From contig CAJNOL010000800.1 in the NCBI GenBank assembly GCA_905250125.1, positions 38,907 through 102,906 of the forward strand: DNA of 64,000 nucleotides, read 5' to 3'. Shown here one piece after another: positions 58,988-64,000 of this stretch. The stretch's first letter is position 1; each line of letters begins with the position of its first letter. Below the pieces are notes generated by a model. It had not been told where the DNA came from, did no database searches, and saw only the letters and a program-made list of their open reading frames with translations. Position numbers and translations under genes: made by a program. Source of the stretch: Rotaria sordida. Lineage: Eukaryota; Rotifera; Eurotatoria; Philodinida; Philodinidae.

Positions 58988-59594
58988 ATGAGTTCATCGA
59001 CTATTTCCGGTATTGTAAAAAGTGACCATATTGCTGTGAATGAACTTTATAAAGTATGTTAATTATTATTTAAATATAAATAATAATATAAATTGTAGAA
59101 TTATATAATGAGTCAAGGTGATATTAAGAAACAAGAACGTCTTTCTATTCAATTTCGACAAGAATTAACTAAACATAGTACTGCAGAAGAAACTATTCTT
59201 TATCCAGCATTTGAACAATATCTTGGTCCAGAAGGAAAAAAAATAGCTGATCAAGATCGAAATGAACATGAAACTGTTTGTTTATTATTTATTATCTATT
59301 GTTTTTTAATTTTATTCTATTTTTTATTTATAGGTTAAGAAACTTTTGCATTTACTTGGAACAACACCTGTATCTAATCCACAGCATCGTATTATATTCA
59401 GTGAACTTATGACTAATTTAAATGAACATATTAGAAGGTATATTCACCTATTTACTATTTATACAAAAATATATAAAATAAATTTTAGTGAAGAAAAAAA
59501 TAATTTATCAAAATTTGAAAGTGCAATAACAGTTGATTTAAGTGCATCATTAGCTCAAGCATTCGAACAAGCAAAACTTTCTGTTGCTGTTTAG
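58988..59594 (+). CDS. Hemerythrin-like (HHE cation-binding) protein, 4 exons, 150 aa
   Basis: Exons 58988-59053, 59099-59275, 59334-59437, 59489-59594, phases consistent. The four-helix hemerythrin pattern is visible: H14 in SDHIAVNELY, H48xxxE52 in KHSTAEETILYP, H79 in RNEHETV, and H113xxxE117 in NEHIRSEE. These are the expected diiron ligands. No signal peptide, so cytosolic. Length fits single-domain hemerythrin-like proteins of bacteria and fungi and the N-terminal domain of FBXL5. Probable role: oxygen or iron binding, or sensing. Splicing within the ligand helices is confirmed by the motif being restored only after joining exons 3 and 4. Confidence 0.85.
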
Positions 59595-59659
59595 TATGTT
59601 GTTCTGTCTTTTCTCTTCTATTTGTTTAGTATGTTTTTCTGTCTTTTCTCTTCTATTTG
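59590..59659. repeat. 35-bp tandem duplication spanning the hemerythrin stop codon
   Basis: Two copies of a 35-bp unit starting TTTAGTATGTTGTTCTGTCT; the second copy differs by one base. The first copy begins at the last codon and TAG stop of the hemerythrin-like gene, so the duplication lengthens only the 3' UTR. Confidence 0.85.
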
Positions 59660-60004
59660 TTTATTATATTCATGTAAATGATTATCGAAATTCACCTCTT
59701 AATAACACATTTTTGTGAATGATTCTTGATTTGCTACTTTTTTCATTCGATTTATTTTCATCCATTGCGTTAAATTTTTTGAATAACCTATATTTATTCC
59801 TGCTTTATTTACTTAGCAATTTTGCTTCTTTTTTTTTTACATAATAAACTAACTTTTTGTGAAACTCACATTATGGTGAGTGTAAGCTTTAAGTCAAGAC
59901 TTTAAGATTGGCTCTCCCGAGCAAACGGGGAGATGATGTCATCGATCATCGGATGTGTTTTCATAGCAATAGAGGACAATAGGCGTCAAACTCTTTTGGC
60001 AGAA

Positions 60005-60140
60005 CTCCTTACCAAAAAAAATAGGAACTGAATAGTATTAACAGCAAGACAAAAATTGTTCTAGAACATCCCAAAGCCTTCCTCGATATTTGAATGGCTG
60101 GAATATATTTATGAGTGTTCAAAATAGTGCAATGTTGGAT
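60005..60140 (+). repeat. Dispersed repeat family C, copy 1
   Basis: Shares AAAGCCTTCCTCGAWATTTGAATGG and GAGTGTTYAWAATAGTGCAA blocks with 63125-63260, about 3.1 kb downstream in the same orientation. A second shared block (AAACCATTGYCATATTT..) follows in both copies, so these are two copies of one longer, decayed element. Confidence 0.6.
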
Positions 60141-63124
60141 TTTTGAATATATGGAAATTTATATTCAAGATATACAGGATGGTAGATAATGATGCATTGA
60201 TTTGTCACAGTTGTCATACGATTAAAATAAAAAGTATTCATTGATCAAGTTTGAACTTATCGAGATATATAACAAAGTGTTGAGATCCGCTATGGATATG
60301 TACAACAAGCTTATTTGCTAATTAAAACAATAATTAGAATAATAGTGATAAAGTTAAATTAAAAAAAAAGGAATACGAAAAAGAAAAATAACTGAAGGAT
60401 AGCAACAAGGCAAACAAAAGAAAGTGTGTCAATAAACAAAGAAAGAAAAAAACCTATTCGAAATGTAGAAAAATAAATAAGATATATTGTTTTTCTGGTT
60501 ATTGATTGTTCTATAATAAAGCTCAAAAACATATCAGATTTCTATATTTTAGTCCCAAAGAAGCTATGCTGACAAACTTTTCTATTTATATTCTTATTTA
60601 CTATAATTCATTAGAATTAATTAAAATAAAATAACACAAATGACATATAAATTATATTTATAAATAATTCATTCTATGAATGTGTTAAATAAAAAATTTT
60701 TAAATAGAAAAATATCATTAATAGATATTCTTCAATCTATTCTTGCTTCTCTGAATCAATCAAATAGGATTCATTTTTTCATCTTTTAATATTCAACTAA
60801 GAAAACACGTCATAAATGTGTATAAACCATTGTCATATTTATCAACTTGTTTCTACGCGATGAACACTGACTGATAGAAGATAACCGAACAATCAAAGTC
60901 GTTTTAAGAAGAAATAAGATTTTCCATGCGTGGATAGGCAAGTGGATGTGAGTGTTGATCTACCTCACATCGACACTCTGGTGTTCATACAGTTTCTGTT
61001 GATTTTCGTAATACGAAAATACAAGTAACTTGAGCATGGTAAATAAAAAATAAAATGAAATTCAAAAAAAAAGTTTATAATTTAGCTTTTCTTTTCACTT
61101 GAAAATAAAAGTGCAATTTAAAAATTTTTAGAGAAAAATAAATCAGATGGAATTCATTATATTTGTACTGAAGTATTCATTATTCCATTTATGATTTTTA
61201 TTTAGTTTCAGTGTTATATTGGTAATTCAGAGTGATAATATTGAAGAAACAATTAAAGATATTAAAAAGAAAAATATTCTTATACTCCGCGAAAAAACTC
61301 TAATAGGTGTTCATGAAAAATCGGTCATATTTCTTCATCTATAATATTGCGATGAACTCTTAATTGAGCTTGAAAAAGCTTAATGATCACATGTTTTTTT
61401 TTTCGATGGATTATTTCTTAATGTAATTTGGAGTGTTTGCTGTCTTTTAAATTATAATAAATAATTAGAAATGAGTCATTTGGTTTCTGTTAATATTTAT
61501 TTATATGTTTTAGACTTCAAATTAGAGATCGAATTGTTCTTGAGACTTTTATGGAAAAGGGTTCGAATTAAAGAACTGCGAGTCCATTGAGATGTCGGTT
61601 GGAATCTACATATTTTTAGACCTATCAGATTCCTAATGATACTGATTTTGTCGAAGTTCCATTAAACAAGACGGCATTTTCTTTTTCAAGCAATCTATCG
61701 ATAAAATTTTTTCGGAATTCTTCCCATAACATTTCTTTAATAATAAGTATCTTAGTACTTCGGTGTTTTATTCAAACTCTTCTTTTAGTATATTAATGAT
61801 TATTCTGTTAGAGTTCAGTCATAGAAAATTGTAGGCTGATTGATTATTGTTATTGAATTATTTTCGGTTGAAACAAGATGAAAATCTGCAATATTCATCG
61901 TTAAGAAGAGGGGTCAAATACATATTATTTTAATTAAACATTAGAGTAAATCAATCAAAAAACAGACCCTCTTATCTATCTTGAAGAAAGACAAATACAA
62001 TTTGCTGTTCTCAACTTTTGCTTTTCAGCAATCGATTATTTTGCTCAAGTTAAATGAATATATTACAGGGTGGGTGTTAGTCTGCTACAAAGTCTTCTAT
62101 TTACACCCACATCTACACTCAATACCGGTTCTTATATAACCTATAACAGACTTCTCTCTTTATCCGTTGTCACTGAACAACAATTGTAAAAACTAGCATG
62201 ATTTTCTGTTGGAATGATTTCATGCTTACATTCCTGGTTTTCTTGCAGAACATGTTTTAAAAACAGTCTCGAGGAATATAGGGTGCAAATTTCGGAGTGT
62301 CTACGATTGTGGTTCCAGTTATTGGCGTGGGTTTACGTGTATGAAGGAGAGTAGGCATTTATCGAGGCCCAACAGCTCCAACTCGTCAAGGACGGATTGG
62401 GTAAGACTCATTGAAGCTCGCTTTGTCTCAATTAGACTCGTTTCGAATCTGGTTGTGCTACAGCTAAGCCGAGTCGAAATCTGACAGAGTTCAAGTCTGA
62501 TCTAGCCGAAAACTGGGTAGGATGTGACTGTGGCTAAGACTGTAGGTGTTGATCATTTAGAAACACTAATATTAGCATCCACATACCCGTAGCCACACCC
62601 ACACATCCGCATTCTCCAATTGCTTTATTGTTTTTTGCGAACGCAAATATGAAAAAAGGGAGTCCAACATTGAATAAGTCTTTTCAGTTCTCTGTCAAAT
62701 CATGCTCGAAATCAATGTTCACGATCTGTATGTTGTTCATTCCACTCAATGAGTTCCTGTGTAGGACCTCTAAGTTCGTCTCCGATTTGATTGCTGTGAA
62801 GACTGAGTGTGGTGAGTGTCTTTTCGAAAAAATGTAGATGAGTCATGAGAGAGATGACGAGAGAATGAACGTTACTGTGTTATTTCACAATGCATCAGCC
62901 AGATGTTGTGTTCCTTCGTCTCCTATTTGATTGATCCAGAGCTTGAGTGTGGTGAGCGTCTGTGTGAAAAAAATTTAAATCTCGAATAAATCAAATACTT
63001 AAAAAAAAACTATTCAAAGAATTGAATAATTGGTATTCATTAATCGTACAAGTTTTCATAGAATAAACGTTGAAATTTATGTAAGTATGCATTTGATTCC
63101 AACAAAAAACTTGTTTCCCAGAGC

Positions 63125-63425
63125 TTCTTAATAACAGGAAAAGGCATTGAACAGTACTAATGACATGACTAAGACTGTTCTAGAATATTTTAAAGCCTTC
63201 CTCGAAATTTGAATGGTTAGAATACGCTTGTGAGTGTTTATAATAGTGCAATTGTCATATAATCAATAGAAATAGTGTGAACTAATCATGACTTAACTTT
63301 GACAAATTTCGTCTTCAAGACAACAGATATATCACGTATATATTTAAACCATTGCCATATTTTTCGATTTCTTTCTACATGGTGAATGCTGATCGATAAT
63401 GTAATCATACTATCAATGTCATTTA
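63125..63425 (+). repeat. Dispersed repeat family C, copy 2
   Basis: Contains both blocks of family C, here only about 75 bp apart rather than 650 bp as in the first copy. One copy has therefore gained an insertion, or the other has lost sequence. The inter-block sequence of the first copy includes the 60927-60990 flank region. Confidence 0.55.
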
Positions 63426-63723
63426 TATACAGTTCAAATTCAATGCAACCTAATACATAAGCCATTTATAATCGTCATTTTCTATAATTATATGTTGATC
63501 TGAACCGGGGAGTAGGTTCTAATTGGAAGAGACACACACACCATCAATTTAAAAATAGAAGATTGTAGATGCTTCACCCAAAACTTGTTCTACTCGAATC
63601 TGTTTTGATAGTGAAGATCTGTTTTTTTTTGCGTATCAGTCTTATAATAGTGTATGTATATATAAGAATCTTGAATATCAACAAAGAAAAACAAGAGTTT
63701 TGACAGAGTAAACAGAATATGTT

Positions 63724-63983
63724 TGTAACGCTCCCGCTTGAGTACACTGTATGGCATAATGACCGTATTGTTCTGATATTTTCGTCCTTATACTTTGTCC
63801 TTATATCTCTTTCTTCCCATATATGGTCTTATCATTCTTTCCTTTCATATTCTTTCCTTCTCTCTGATGGATAAGTATATAAGCATATGTTTTGTATGGA
63901 AGCGATGCGATTCTTGATAAGAAGAAATATAATAAAGTGTAGTTCCATCAGCGCTAACTCTTCTTCTATCTAAAATCGTCACA
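63724..63983 (+). mobile_element. Putative LTR (5' LTR or solo LTR) at window edge
   Basis: Begins TGTAACGCTCCCGCTTGAG, an LTR-like TG start. It has a TATA box (AGTATATAAGC, 63874-63884), an AATAAA polyadenylation signal (63931-63936), and a possible CA end in CGTCACA (63977-63983). The order promoter, polyadenylation signal, CA within about 260 bp is that of a compact gypsy-type LTR. Internal genes would lie beyond the window. No primer-binding site is evident in the few remaining bases, and no second LTR is present here. Confidence 0.4.
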
Positions 63984-64000
63984 ATGTTCATTAACTCCTC

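Larger units (their letters stand above)
59660..63723. other. Gene-free repeat region
   Basis: No coding sequence recognised. Two blocks (about 60005-60140 and 60795-60905) recur in the same order at about 63125-63260 and 63335-63425. Two telomere-like hairpins lie at 60927-60990 and 62067-62126, a third at 62527-62615. A direct repeat of about 90 bp (62745-62835 and 62885-62975; shared GAGTGTGGTGAGYGTCT) is in a locally GC-richer patch (62290-62960). Confidence 0.5.

Noticed and set aside
59880..60000. Small ribozyme or structured RNA around CTCCCGAGCAAACGGGGAG
   Set aside because: Only one short hairpin; no hammerhead or other known core motif is present.

Overview
The window is AT-rich eukaryotic nuclear DNA with intron-split genes. 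Introns are mostly 45-70 bp (a few above 1 kb) with GT..AG borders. Secreted proteins are Thr-rich or Cys-rich, and the 100-N run at 17313-17412 marks an assembly gap. Low GC, tiny introns, a lineage-type HFRGGT extracellular protein and many foldback repeats suggest a rotifer, most likely a bdelloid such as a Rotaria relative. That assignment is inference, not proof.

I could reconstruct the reading frame across all introns for several genes. Left part: a 10-exon secreted, Thr-rich, C-terminally membrane-anchored protein (1826-4773, +) with a decayed copy of one of its exons downstream. It is followed by a minus-strand series: a 112-aa secreted acidic protein (7394-7785), a 341-aa coiled-coil protein (8485-9769), a claudin/PMP22-like four-TM protein (10128-10682), a type II membrane glycosyltransferase-like protein (13379-16112), and a second claudin-like paralogue (18747-19361). 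Middle: a 23-exon, 1043-aa multi-EGF surface protein with a GPI-type tail (23103-31942, -), divergent from a 17-exon CAP-Gly/coiled-coil CLIP-like microtubule protein (35141-40493, +). Right: a trypsin-like protease gene with broken splice junctions (45623-47217, +), a nuclear receptor whose last coding exon is split by a 1365-bp transposon (48016-51783, -), and a hemerythrin-like protein (58988-59594, +).

The rest is transposon debris, dominated by foldback (long inverted repeat) elements at 6044-6842, 26640-27390, 29229-29717, 42591-43163, 43609-43968, 53617-54420 and 54741-57902 (with a nested TA-flanked foldback). There is also a hAT-like MITE with a 7-8 bp target duplication, a decayed hAT transposase C-terminus, two copies of a CGTATAC-rich palindromic element, dispersed repeat families with copies in several introns and intergenic regions, and a putative LTR at the right edge.

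The most striking observation is the 1365-bp element inside the nuclear-receptor exon. It has perfect 14-bp inverted ends, an AT target duplication, and two subterminal arrays of the palindrome GACTAGTC. Removing it with one AT restores an uninterrupted receptor frame.
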